The notes under the pieces: model-generated
What the model was told of the DNA's origin: nothing
What the model saw: only the letters and a program-made list of their open reading frames with translations
The model's database searches: none
Assembly: GCA_030704615.1 (NCBI GenBank)
Contig: CM060731.1
Span: 39,120,001 to 39,184,000 of the forward strand
DNA from: Takakia lepidozioides
Lineage: Eukaryota > Streptophyta > Takakiopsida > Takakiales > Takakiaceae
Direction: 5' to 3'
Length of the DNA: 64,000 nucleotides
Made by a program: the position numbers and the translations under genes
Shown: one piece after another, positions 36,158-46,853 of the stretch
Numbering within the stretch: the stretch's first letter is position 1
Layout: every line of letters starts with the position of its first letter

Positions 36158-37690
36158 GAGAGTTGTCCATAACTTGTATGCTCACACCAAAAGCTCTGTC
36201 ACTGTTAATGGACAGAAGTCTAACTTCTTTGACATAGACCAAGGTGTAGCTCAAGGATGTACCCTCTCGCCTCTGCTCTTCAATGTTTTCATCAATCAAC
36301 TCCTCGAGGATGTGGAACGTGAGGGATTTGGGTTAAGGGTGGGTGATGCCACCATTCCAGCCCTTATGTTTGCGGATGACTTCGCAGGCATAGGGGAGAC
36401 TCCTTCCAACCTCCAGGAATTGATTGATTGCGCGAAGAGATATCTTTGAGGGCTAGAGGTTAATGTCAGTAAATGTGCAGTGACATTCAACGACAGAGGA
36501 GAGGGAGGAAGTGATCTTAAGTGGCAGTGGGGTAGCCAAGAGATTCCAGTCCTCTCTTCCTACACATACCTGGGCGTTGAGTTTTCCTCCAACTGTAACT
36601 GGGATGCACATATCCAGAAAGTTGTTCAAACTGGCAAGGGCAAAGCGCTGAGTCTCACTAAATTTTTACACTGCAGAGGGATTAACTCTGAGGTCAAGAA
36701 AACCTTGCTTTGCCGCGTTATTAGACCTGCCTTGGAGTACGGATCTGCTATATGGGTTGATAACTCCAACCAGGCTAAGTCTCTAGAATCCGTTCAAGTG
36801 GGGGTGCTTAAGGAGTGCATGTCAGCATGCTCCAAAACAGCCAATGTGGTTTGGCATCCCTTCCTTAAGCTCCCGACAAGATGAATTCAAGGTCAGATGG
36901 TGGGGTCAGTTGCAACACATGTCCAACACCAGATACCCTAAGTTAATCGACTCTATATCTTGGAAACAGGACTGCCCTGTCAAACAGGCTAAGTCCTGGC
37001 AGAAGAGAGTAGAAGAGATTCTCAAGGACCTGGACCTGGATCCGCATGTCTTGACCCTGCTGGATAAATCTGACTTAGAGGCTGTAGTGTCCAAAGCCAT
37101 GTCTGTTGCCATGAGATTGTCTGATGAAAATGAAGTTAGGCAGAAAACTTCCCTGAACTTGTTTCCAGTCAGTGACATGGGGGAGGACATCTTGGATGAC
37201 CTCAAGGGTCTACCCAATCTCGGCACCAGACTGAAATTTAAACTCAGGGCAGGAAGCCTATCTTTGAACAGTAAACAGAAGCAGAGAGGATAGGGAGAGT
37301 GCAATTGCCCGTGGTGTGGGCAACCGGAAGACAATATTCATTTTCTGATTCACTGTCCGGGGTACTCTCACCAGAGAGAAGCTCTCCTCCAATCTATCAA
37401 GAGAATTGTGCCTGTACCTCTGTTTACCAACTTTGAAAGTCTCGAGGCTGAGCCAAAAGCCCAGGCCCTTCTGAGGCCTAGTTTTTGGGCAAATCACACA
37501 CAGCAGATTGATGCTTGTGTGAAGGGATTTCTAGAGGATATCTGGAAAACCCGAATCAATTCTTTGTATAAAGGTAAGTCTTACTACCAATGTCAGCCCC
37601 TGACAGAGGTAGGTTCTGGTTTCCGCTCAAACTGGGCGCAGGGTCAATGGCCACAAGGCTACGGCAACTAACTTCTTATGAGTACATTCT
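36158..37690 (+). mobile_element. 5'-truncated LINE copy (L1b)
   Basis: It begins at GTGGAGAGTTGTCC, matching about position 1770 of the LINE at the window start, so the endonuclease and half of RT are missing. TCTCTTTATGTG at 36146-36157 reappears at 37876-37887 after the second LINE end, as a 12-bp target-site duplication. ATGTG is shared by target and element at the 5' junction (microhomology). The coding frame is broken by small deletions (near 36448 and 36850) and by TAG at about 37291 where L1a has AAG. The LINE 3' end is reached near 37686. Confidence 0.9.
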
Positions 37691-37751
37691 CTTTATGTGT
37701 CACAGTGATCCGATCAATGTGACAATGTGTATGGATCAATGTTTTATATCA

Positions 37752-37875
37752 AGGTAAGTCTTACTACCGACGTCAGCCCCTGACAGACGTAGGTTCTGTC
37801 CCTTTGTGTTCCGCTCAAACTGGGCGTGGGGTCAATGTCCACAAGGCTACGGCAAACAACGTCTTATGAGCACAT
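37752..37875 (+). mobile_element. Very short second LINE 3' end (L1c)
   Basis: About 120 bp from AAGGTAAGTCTTACTACC to CTTATGAGCAC repeat the last part of the LINE. Both this end and that of L1b are followed by ATTCTCTTTATGTGTCACAG, so the target sequence has been duplicated twice. About 45 bp of other sequence lie between the two. Confidence 0.88.
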
Positions 37876-38453
37876 TCTCTTTATGTGTCACAGGTGTTTG
37901 TGTGGCTGTGTAATGTCAACACCAGTATCACTGGATGTGTGCAAGCTATATTCCATTCAGGCTGAGTACCAAACAAGTTGGTGGATGGAACCAGTGACTG
38001 GCAGTTAGTACCCTGCAGGGACACATGGATTCAAGAGTAGTTCCATAGCCAACTGTCACATTTATTGGTCAGGGAACTTTCTCTCTCACCTCTTTGTGGC
38101 CCCCACACTGCTCTCCTTACCCACTTTTCTACTCATCCTAACACAAAAGGGTTTTTTATTTTTTTAAATGGGGTTTGAGTTTCTCTATGTCAGTTACAGT
38201 ATAAGTGTAAATAGAAGATACAGCTTGTATATATTACCATTCACCCGTTATTAGTTTCTATGAGAAAGGACAGGTGCTCCTATAGGTGGTGATGGATTTC
38301 GTTTTATTCTGTGAAATCATCAGCGGGTGCATTGTGAGGTCAACCAAGATTTACAAGCTTTGAAATAGTCTAGCATTGCTATGATCCATTGGCGACACAG
38401 TTGGCCACCTGTCGCTTGTCAGTTTGTGATGGAATGATTGTTGCACAATGCAG

Positions 38454-39370
38454 AAACACCCTGGGGCCCTCTTCTTAGCAGGCGCCATGTACTTGGCTGG
38501 TAAACATGTTTCTCGAGATCCCAAGGCAGCTGCCTGGTGTTTTCGCAAGGCTGCTGAACAGGTGTGGTGCTACTCTCATTGCTTTGACCTGAAAAGTAGG
38601 AAGTTCTGCATAATTGTGAAAGCAAATGCAAGGTTGTCACTATGGAATCACCTGGCATACAATGGATCGCTCTTGTTGCACTGCTTTTCTCCATATTGTT
38701 CAGAATTCTTAAATCCTGATTCTTCAGCAAGTATATGTTGTGTGTAAGACAGTGATTGAGAGGGTTGTCTAACAACCTTTCATTGGCAGGGATGCATCCC
38801 AGCAGTTTGGGGCTCTCATGGCAAAAGGTACATGTGGGTTAAAAGCACCACTTAAAGCCTTGAACATTGTCTATGTTTATGCATCAGTTGCGGGGGGAAG
38901 AGTGAGGATAGCTGTCAATGTTGTCCGGGGTTCTAGCTGATAACTGCTTCTGCAGCTTTCCTGCGAGCTAGCTCTCAACAAGCTTTTGTGGTAGCAATTT
39001 TCAGGAATCATGACAATCTGTGATGTAGGGATATGACACAACCTTGTCTGTGCGATGTAGGAGTTTGAAGGAGTCTGGGATTGAGGCAATTGAAAGAGGA
39101 GATGTTCTCAAATTTTGTCGTGCCACATATCTGGTGGTGAATACTGGCACAGGTGCAGATTTGGATGAGGGAGATAGGACGGAAGGTGATCTAATGAAGA
39201 TTTCAGACAATACGCCAAAGAAGCACTTGGAGTTTGCTGCATCTGCTAGGATACATTTTGAGATGGCGGCGGAAGCAGGGGAGAATTTTGCTCTTGAATG
39301 GTTGTCTAGGCTGCCCCCTGCTGCCCCACAGATTCTTCTTCATGATGATGTTTTCTGTGACTTCTTATAG
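38454..39370 (+). pseudogene. Sel1-repeat gene copy 2, 3' exons
   Basis: Exon 38454-38561 codes for the same 36 residues as copy 1. The next exon (38790-38827) has lost 8 bp relative to 31277-31322 and is out of frame. The last exon (about 39029-39370) is longer and better preserved than in copy 1 (SLKESGIEAIERGDVLKFCR ... FEMAAEAGENFALEWLSRL ... stop). With exons 2-4 missing, this copy cannot make the full protein. Confidence 0.78.
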
Positions 39371-40226
39371 CTGTGATTTGTCTTCTAACCCTCTCCCTGC
39401 CGCAGACAAGAGGGAGCAAATGTGCCTGTGTTGAAAAGTTGTTTTTCACCTTGAAATTTTCTTGATGGGAGGGGTGTGCATTTTGCTTGAAAGGAGAGTT
39501 CTCAAGCGCTACCTGAACAAGACCAGCCACCCTGCTCTCCTTTACTACAAACTGTATGATGGTAAACCATCTTCATATCAAGGTTCAACCACAGAACAGA
39601 ATGGACTAGGAAGAGTATTTGTGGAAACTTGTGTTGAAAGGTTCATGTGTAATTCCAATTCTTCTGATCATAGGAATTATCTTTCATCCTGTAGTTGATC
39701 ATATGATGCAGTACAAGCAGCTTTCTACCCACATTCTCTACAAAGTAAAGTCAAATAGTTTTAGTCGGAGCTTTTCGGGAGAGAAGGTGGGGCATAAAAT
39801 TGTGGGAAACTCTACACCAGCATTCTTCAATAAGACAAGAATTGCAGCTATGGTCAGATGCACTATTTCATCCTAAGTAATGTGTCCTAATTACAGCTTC
39901 CAGTGTTAAATCTTGGATGTAGGTTCTCCCTTACTTCAGAGTAAAGAATACAGATCAAGTGGCATTTTTGGATTCTGATTGAGTCCATATAAGACGTGGA
40001 TATGAAATGCAGGTGCACCTCCATAGATTTTGGGATCTTCGTGCATTGTTTCTTGTAATCTGTATGAAACATCTGACAAGGTTATCACTGACTTCACTGC
40101 TGTCACAAAGGGCAGCTCACAGACGCATTCAGTTCCAGACTTCCCTTTGGTGACAAAGAATAGCAAAGGATGACCTTTCTGTCCGACCCTTTGAAGTCTC
40201 ACATTTCTTTCCTTAATGTTGACTAT
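39371..40226. other. End of duplicated block, then PPR4 3' region
   Basis: 39371-39875 matches 31790-32320 of copy 1 and is not coding. 39880-40226 has no match in copy 1 and probably contains the 3' UTR of the minus-strand PPR. Confidence 0.6.
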
Positions 40227-42167
40227 TCACCAATAATCCCCACACGAACACACCCCATCTTTGAAGTGGTGAAAGCGTTTTGCATCCCGAACAGCAACTG
40301 ATCGCCCAACAATCTTAGAGATGAACTTGGTGGCTGTGTGGCAATCACCACACAGCCGAAGGTTCTTGATGACACAAAGAGGCATACCAGGAGGTGTGCT
40401 GATGATTCCAAAGGCAATGGCCAGCTTCTCACTGTGGTGGCAAAGAGAAGATTCTTTTTGTTCTTCTTCCAGCTCATGCAATACAAAACGCGTATCAGGC
40501 ACATACCCGGCCTCCTTCATCAGCCCAGACAACCTCTCCAGCTCAGCATGGATTTCCTCAATTTGTGGATGCAGTTTGTCATCTACAACAAATGTATGCA
40601 TCTGCTTGTTAACCTCAATGCAGCTCCACCCTGGCTCCTTTCTGACTCCTCTGTCCTCCATCATCTGTCTCACCTTTGCTTTATCGTCCCACCTGCCAGC
40701 TGCAGCATAGATGTTTGAGAGCAGCACATAGGCTGCAGGGTGGTGTGGATCGGACTCGAGAAGGCCTTTTGCCGCACGCTCTGCTAGCTTCAAATCACTG
40801 TGAACTCTACAGGCACTAAGCAAGGCCCCCCACACTGAAGCACCTGGTTTGATTGGCATTTTGTTTATCAAGTTGTCTGCCTCATCCAACTGCCCAGCGC
40901 GGCCAAGAAGGTCAACCATGCAGCTAAAATGCTCCACCGTAGGTGTGAGGCCATGATTTCGACTCATGGAATCAAAGAACCGATGGCCTTCATCCACTAG
41001 GCCCGCATGACTACATGCAGAGAGAAGAGATATAAATGTTATACCATTTGGCCTCAAGCCTTCGAGTTCCATGCGGTGAAAGAGTTGTAGGGCCTCCCTA
41101 CCACATCCATTCTGGCCACATCCTGCGATCATCACAGTCCATGAGACCACATTTCGTTTAGCCATACTGTCGAACACTTCGCGTGCATCCTTCATGCTCC
41201 CACATTTCGCATACATGTCCACAAGGGTATTCTCCATAATCATATCTGATGAAATCCCAGCTTTGATGATGTCACTATGGACCTCCTTGCCCTTTGCTAG
41301 TGCTCCGAGGCTGGCACAGGCACTGAGAATGCTAGTGAATGTGACCCTGTCGGGTGTGACCCCTTCCCGTTGCATTTGCTCGTAGAGCTTGAACGCCTCC
41401 TCAGCGAGCCCGCTCTTGGCGTATCCTGCCAACATCATAGTCCACGTAAACAAATCTCGTTCAGGCATTTCATTAAACACTTGGCATGCGTCCACCAGGC
41501 TCCCACACTTGGCATACATGTTCACAAGAGCACTGAGTAAGAAGATGTCTGGCTTGAGCCCAGCTTTGATGATGTCAGCATGCACTTGTTTGCCCTTTTC
41601 CAGGACTCCTAAGCTGGCACAAACATTGAGAATGCAAGTGAAGGTGACCCTGTTAGGTGTCACCCCTTCCCCTTTCATTTCCTTGTAGAGTTTGAAAGCA
41701 TCCTCAGCATGCCCATGCTTGGCATATCCTGCCATTAGCATTGTCCATGTATGAATATCTCGTTTAGGCATTTTGTCAAACACTTTGCATGCATCCACAA
41801 GGCTTCCACACTTGGCATACATATTCACAAGAGTGTTGCGTACAAAGATGTTTTGCTTGAATCTACTTTGGATAATGTGGTCATGCACCTGCTTTCCCTC
41901 TTCAAGGTCATTTGTATTGATGCACTCCCGCAAGAGACCAACATAAATATTGGAGTCTGCCTGAATACCTCGTTTGCTCAAAATGTGCAGTGCCTCTTTC
42001 ACTTGTCCTGCCTTACATAGTGTCCTCACATACTCATACGTGCCAGAAACGTCCTTGTTGACACCCTCTTTGGGGCCTGTTCCAGAAACAGCACTGATTA
42101 TCAAGGTATTGCCCCTGCTGCTAGTCTGATGTCCAGCAGTCAATTGTGTCCGATTCAACCCTGTCAT
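40227..42167 (-). CDS. DYW-class PPR protein, intact (PPR4)
   Basis: A 646-residue intronless PLS-DYW protein, expected to be an organellar C-to-U RNA editing factor. It has a leader of about 70 residues, then about three PLS triplets ([63 protein letters not shown]), E1/E2 ([46 protein letters not shown]) and DYW with HSEKLAIAFG, CGDCHTATKFIS and final CSCGDYW. All zinc and catalytic residues of the deaminase fold are present. It is only a cousin of PPR3 (leader and repeats differ). No clear transit peptide is seen; the start is the first ATG of the open frame. Its upstream region resembles that of PPR2. Confidence 0.9.
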   Translation of the reverse strand: MTGLNRTQLTAGHQTSSRGNTLIISAVSGTGPKEGVNKDVSGTYEYVRTLCKAGQVKEALHILSKRGIQADSNIYVGLLRECINTNDLEEGKQVHDHIIQSRFKQNIFVRNTLVNMYAKCGSLVDACKVFDKMPKRDIHTWTMLMAGYAKHGHAEDAFKLYKEMKGEGVTPNRVTFTCILNVCASLGVLEKGKQVHADIIKAGLKPDIFLLSALVNMYAKCGSLVDACQVFNEMPERDLFTWTMMLAGYAKSGLAEEAFKLYEQMQREGVTPDRVTFTSILSACASLGALAKGKEVHSDIIKAGISSDMIMENTLVDMYAKCGSMKDAREVFDSMAKRNVVSWTVMIAGCGQNGCGREALQLFHRMELEGLRPNGITFISLLSACSHAGLVDEGHRFFDSMSRNHGLTPTVEHFSCMVDLLGRAGQLDEADNLINKMPIKPGASVWGALLSACRVHSDLKLAERAAKGLLESDPHHPAAYVLLSNIYAAAGRWDDKAKVRQMMEDRGVRKEPGWSCIEVNKQMHTFVVDDKLHPQIEEIHAELERLSGLMKEAGYVPDTRFVLHELEEEQKESSLCHHSEKLAIAFGIISTPPGMPLCVIKNLRLCGDCHTATKFISKIVGRSVAVRDAKRFHHFKDGVCSCGDYW

Positions 42168-43476
42168 CCTACATGACGGAACCTCTTAGATAAGTACCGT
42201 TAAACTGAAACTCGCTTAACATATACTTCAAAGAAAGATTTTTTGACAGGCTTTTGTTGCACATTAACAAGCTTACAAACCTATCTCAGTCATCTACTTT
42301 GAGAATGCACTACGGCCTTTCTATCCTGTTTCAGTTGTAACCTGGTTCATCGTAAGAACAATACCCGTCGAGTTTTTGGCCTCGGTCTGAGGGCCATACA
42401 TCCACATTAAAACCATCACCAGACTGTACTTGACCTTTAATCACGGCAGCTCCCTCTGCTTTTGGATGCGAGATACTGTCAACTAGAAGGACCCCTTTTG
42501 TGCGCTTATCTGTGAAGCTTGAACTTTCCTGTGAGCAGTCATAGCTTAGCCACACGACTACCAAAGCCCGAACCATCTTCAAATAGCAAGTATTAACCTT
42601 GAGAACCCTACTTTCAGGTCCACCTACTGAGAGCCACACTACGACTTCACTTCCGTTTTTTCACAATGAAGAGCAAAGCAACTGCAGATGCAATCCAGTC
42701 TACAGAACATCATCACGCCAGATTTCGACGAAGCCATCCTTGATAACTCTGTCGCATCCTAATTCAAGATGGCCTCACCTTATCAAACCTGGTGTTCCCC
42801 CACTGTGGAGAATTTGAGAAAAACTCTTGCCAAAGCTGTTCTCCCCCTCCTGGTTGCTGGGGAGGCGTCATAAACATCACTCGCGAGGGTCTCGAACGCT
42901 GTATTGTCAAGCTGGATACCCTTTTCAGCTCCACAGCCTGACCCATTAATCTGATACATAATCTGAGATCTCCTTCCCGTTTATTCCAAGGAACGGACAG
43001 CACCTCAGGTATACATTCCGCCTGCGCGCTCAGACAGCCGGAGCATGCTGCCATCGAATTGCTATCTATACTGAGAAAAGAGACGTTGGGTGCAAATGTA
43101 AAATTTCACACTGAACCTGGCGTGGGTATCATGTCAAAGCTACATGGTATGACTGTTTTGATATCGCGTACACTTGCACTTGGGGACTGTGACGTCGCGC
43201 AGGGTTCGGAACTCCAGCAAGCACTTGCCCGACAGGAAGTTTCAAGCAGCAATCTTCTTCCTAGATGTTTTACTTATAACACATGTGAGACCTTGCTTGA
43301 AATAGACTCGGTCTGTACGTGATCGAATTTGATGAAACCCTGTACGACTATATTTGCAACATGTACAATGGGTGAACGTGCATAGGATGAGAAGTTCCCA
43401 AAAAGAAAAAGGGGGGGGGGGGGGGGGGGGGAAAGGGGAAAGGAACAGGAAACAAGAAACAAGAGAAGAAAACAAA
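42168..43476. other. PPR4 upstream region and end of duplication
   Basis: 42400-42850 is the putative promoter/5' UTR, similar to 26200-26680. 42596-43090 also matches 32330-32865. A run of 21 G lies at 43411-43431 with A-rich flanks. No gene is seen at 43090-43476. Confidence 0.6.
43411..43431. repeat. Poly-G run (21 G)
   Basis: Uninterrupted G run, preceded by AAAAAGAAAAA. Its exact length is prone to sequencing error. Confidence 0.9.
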
Positions 43477-43572
43477 AAGCTATAGTAAGCTACTCAGCTA
43501 GAGAAAAGAACAAAAGCTATAGTAAGCTACTCAACTAGCGACAAAAACAGATGCTATAGTAAGCTACTCAAG
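43477..43572. repeat. 37-bp tandem repeat at 3' end of the RT element
   Basis: AGCTATAGTAAGCTACTCA begins at 43478, 43515 and 43552, giving three units spaced exactly 37 bp. On the minus strand they follow the last coding part of the retroelement at 43564-46640, so they form its 3' tail. Confidence 0.88.
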
Positions 43573-46500
43573 CAGAGCGACCTTCCCAGCCAACAGCTTG
43601 GAGGAGATCAGGCAAGGAGAAAGGCAAAGTGTCAGGCATAGGCGGAAGATGAGATGACGCGGAGCTAGCCACATCAGCCCGATGCAAAATAGATGTGGCT
43701 TGTGCTCTCTGCAAAGCAACTGAAACACGCTGTCGATGGTAGGCAACAAGGACGGAGGCATGTGGGATGCCAATGGACCCGCTCTTGGCTGCATGATGTG
43801 CACATGTCCGCAGGAAATCGTCAAAGTGTCGGTGCAATGAACCAAATATCTCGACCGCCAGCGGAAGAAATTTGTCGGTGGGGTAACGATCGCTGTAGTC
43901 GCGTTCCTTGGCCTGAGGTGCTACAGTGGTTGCCGTGCCTGGTGTGGTAGCTTCGCGAGATAGCAGATCCGCTCGAGTGGGTTAGGCGAGAACGACATCC
44001 GCTAGGGTACGCAAACCATCTCTAGATATGACGATGTCAACACGGCGGCGTGTAGAGTGGGACGTAAGCGTGGGTCGTAAATGTGGTTGCTCACGCAGTA
44101 CATGATACCCTGCCTCCCGAGCAATAGATGTCACCGCATCGCGAACCATATCATGAGACGCAGTGCGCTCACAACCACATGGACTGTGAAGGAGATGGAT
44201 GGCAAGGTCATCGATGGGCTGCAACGCTAAAGGAAGGAGATGGATGGCCATCGATGAAGACAGACGCAACGCGAAGGATGAGGCAAACCGAGTCGAAGGC
44301 GGAACGCAATAGTGAAAATAAGGGATGAGAGGCGAAAAGGTGCGATAGTAGGTCGTGCTGCCAACCATGCCCCTGCTCCAGGTCCTGCGCATGATAAAAG
44401 TCGGGCTCGATGCAACTCAGAAAGAAGCACTTGAGAGCATGTCGGAAAAAGAATGATGGTGCACGCGCTCGGAAGTGGACTCCTGAAGATGGTCGAGGCT
44501 TTCAACAACCAACTGCTCAAATGGTGGTAGACATGCTCGCACCGATGCCGGAAGAAGATCTCGCGCAGAACGGAGATGCTGCTGGAAGGGTAAAATGTCA
44601 CTGTCAACATGTGCAACGGTGTCCATAAGGATGGGACGATAGTCACAGAGAAATCGTGAAGCGAAGGCTGGCGCAACCAATGCCCAACTGCCGAGGAAAG
44701 CTGACGGGGCAGCAGTGACAGTGGACAAAAGACCCACACCACCAGAAGAGACGGGCAGGGTGGCTTGTTGTCGTGGCAAAAGTCCCTGAGCACCCTCCAG
44801 AGCTTCTGGTCCTAACAATCTTCCGAAGATAGTCATCATGGTAGTATCAAACCCACATAAGTGGTGTAGGAAATCTGGGCTGGGTGGAACAGTGTGCAAG
44901 AGATATGAGGGACGCTGAAGGAAACATTTGGTCAAGATTCCATATGCTACACGTACATTTCCGAGCCTAGGAAAGAGATCGGCGTGGGTGGCATCCTGGT
45001 GGAATGCATCTTCCAAGAAAGACTTTGTGAACTGGGTGGTGCCAAAAAGGGACTCCCAGGATTCTGATGCCATTGGGCGGAGCAATGAAGTGAGCAGGGA
45101 GGACAAAATCTGCAGGGAGACCGGACGGAGACCACACCGCACATTTGCGAGATTGCACTGAAAGGCCCACGGCAGAGAGTTGGGTGACAAAATGATGGTA
45201 AGCTGAAAGTACCTGTGAGGCAGGGCCTACAATGTGCGTGTCGTTTGTTGGTAAAAGACAAAATGAGTGTACTTGTGCAGAAGCCGTGTGAGGGCGCGGA
45301 CGTGAGCCATGGCAAACAAAGGTCCTCCTAATGGGTCACCTTGGCGGGTCCCAACCTCGGACTGAATGATGGATCACTCACCTAGGCGAGAATGATGACT
45401 GTAGTATAGGGGAGTGGTGGATGCATAGAATAATTGAACAAACAGAATGAGCTAGTGGAAATCTCATCCGGCTCAATGGAGCTCCTGAAAGATAGCCGCT
45501 CGTGACACAGTGTTGAAAGCGGTGGTGACGTCGACCTGGAGAACCACCCAATCCGGATGAAGATCAAGAGCTGCATGAATCCCCTGAACCACCGCCTCGC
45601 AACCTCCTAAAGTGGCGACCCCGAACTGGTGAAGAAAGAGATGTCCGGAGAAGACATCTCGAAACTGAAGACAAAGTGAGTGGCTGACAAGGCGGTAAAG
45701 AACCTCTCCAACTACGATAGGGCGGATGCCTATACCTGAGGGTTTGCTCATAGCCAACAATCTGGAGGCCCCAAGGAGACGGGCCACGGAGGCAGGGATA
45801 CGACCAGCAGCAATAAAGGAGCAAATCTGAAATAGCTGAGAAAAGCCACTAGCAGAGTCATGTGGAGAGAAACACTTGCGTAAGTCTTCATACAGGAGAC
45901 CGGAAGGACCTGCCGCTGCAAGATGAGGACTGCGCATGAAGGCCTGAGTGAAGACCTCCCGATCTAACTGGAGATCCTAGTCTGGCTCGAAGTCCTCGAC
46001 AAAAAGCGGCAAAATATCCTTAGCTGATGGGTGAAGGGTTTCGAGGGCAGTGACAGTATCTGCTGATGGAGGCGTTGGTGTGGAAGGTGCTAAAGCCTTG
46101 GCCGCACGTGAGTACTCGCCAACGCGGCCTAACATGAGACTATGACGAAGTCGCCTGTGGACCGATGAGGGTGGCTGCGTGGAGGAAGCGGGAGGGGCGC
46201 GTGCCACAAGGGCTAGTGCCCGTAATTGATGCTCATCTTGTAGACTCTCCCAATCTCCAGATAAAAAACAGCGAAGACGGATGCGCGTCTCTCTGTGCCC
46301 TAACTGACTGCCATGAGGGGGAAAACCAAACACCATTGAGAAAATAACAAGAAAAGATACCATGCTGGTATATCAGCAGGATCACGAACCAGCCTGTCTA
46401 AGGGCAGACGGAGTGCCAGTTGGACCTCATGACGCAGTGCCACCGGAATTCTTGTATAAAGACGAGGCCTTGGCAGTCCTAGTTGAAATGCGCCCAGTAC

Positions 46501-46640
46501 ATCTAGAGCTGAAAGCCAATGCCATGCATTTGGAGGCAAGAGGTGGCGCATGCAAGACACTGGGCTGAAATGGAAAAGTACCATTTGTGTGGGACTGATG
46601 AAGAGCCGCACACGTGCGCTGGTGTCGCGCCCAAACCATT
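43560..46640 (-). pseudogene. Degenerate non-LTR element with RT and probable restriction-like endonuclease
   Basis: Read on the minus strand, three frames are stitched by many indels. The N-terminal part (46611-45980) has PAWYLFLLFSQWCLVFP. The RT part (45937-45473) has AAAGPSGLLYEDLRKCF and LQVDVTTAFNTVSRAAI (motif A), then GTRQGDPLGGPLFA (motif B, about 45340). The position of the catalytic ADD reads TND-THIVGP, so an acidic residue is lost. A thumb/connection region (45060-44420) includes LHHLCGFDTTMMTIFGRLLG. The C-terminal part (44390-43564), with RVDIVISRDGLRTLADVVLA and KFLPLAVEIFGSLHRHF, looks like a PD-(D/E)XK nuclease. That makes it an early-branch non-LTR type rather than an APE LINE. 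The nuclease call is an inference. The element is inactive. Confidence 0.75.
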
Positions 46641-46853
46641 AGAATGAGCAAAACCTCCAGGGGGAAAGACCGAGTCTATCAACTGCCAAGTACTCCAGTT
46701 CAACAAACCGACCTGAATATTCGTCAGATTGCCCGCCATCTTTAGCATGTCCCGCAATTGTGAAGTATCTTCTGCATCCTCACTCTGTTCTACAGTTTCT
46801 CCAGCCCTCTCTGCCACAAACCCAACTCCACAATGCGTTGTGACACTCTCCAT
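46625..46853 (-). pseudogene. UREF: First exon of urease accessory protein UreF, cut off by retroelement
   Basis: ATG at 46853 opens an acidic N-terminus followed by WSTWQLIDSVFPPGGFAHSN, the signature N-terminal part of UreF. UreF acts with UreD/UreH and UreG to load nickel into urease in the cytosol. Homology stops right after GGFAHSNGL, at about 46630, where the RT element begins. No later UreF sequence is found on the far side of the element down to 43.1 kb. Either the element sits in the first intron and the rest lies beyond about 43 kb, or the gene is broken in exon 1. The upstream region is shared head-to-head with the thioesterase gene at 47548. Confidence 0.72.

Larger units (their letters stand above)
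32866..43090 (+). repeat. Segmental duplication, copy 2 (10.2 kb, expanded)
   Basis: Direct repeat of 27985-32865. It is longer because it also contains a PPR gene in place of four Sel1 exons (about 33699-36110), two LINE insertions (36158-37875) and a second PPR gene with its upstream region on the minus strand (about 39880-42600). Confidence 0.85.

Noticed and set aside
43693-45161. Plus-strand frames in 43.7-46.6 kb
   Set aside because: Antisense of the degenerate reverse-transcriptase element.
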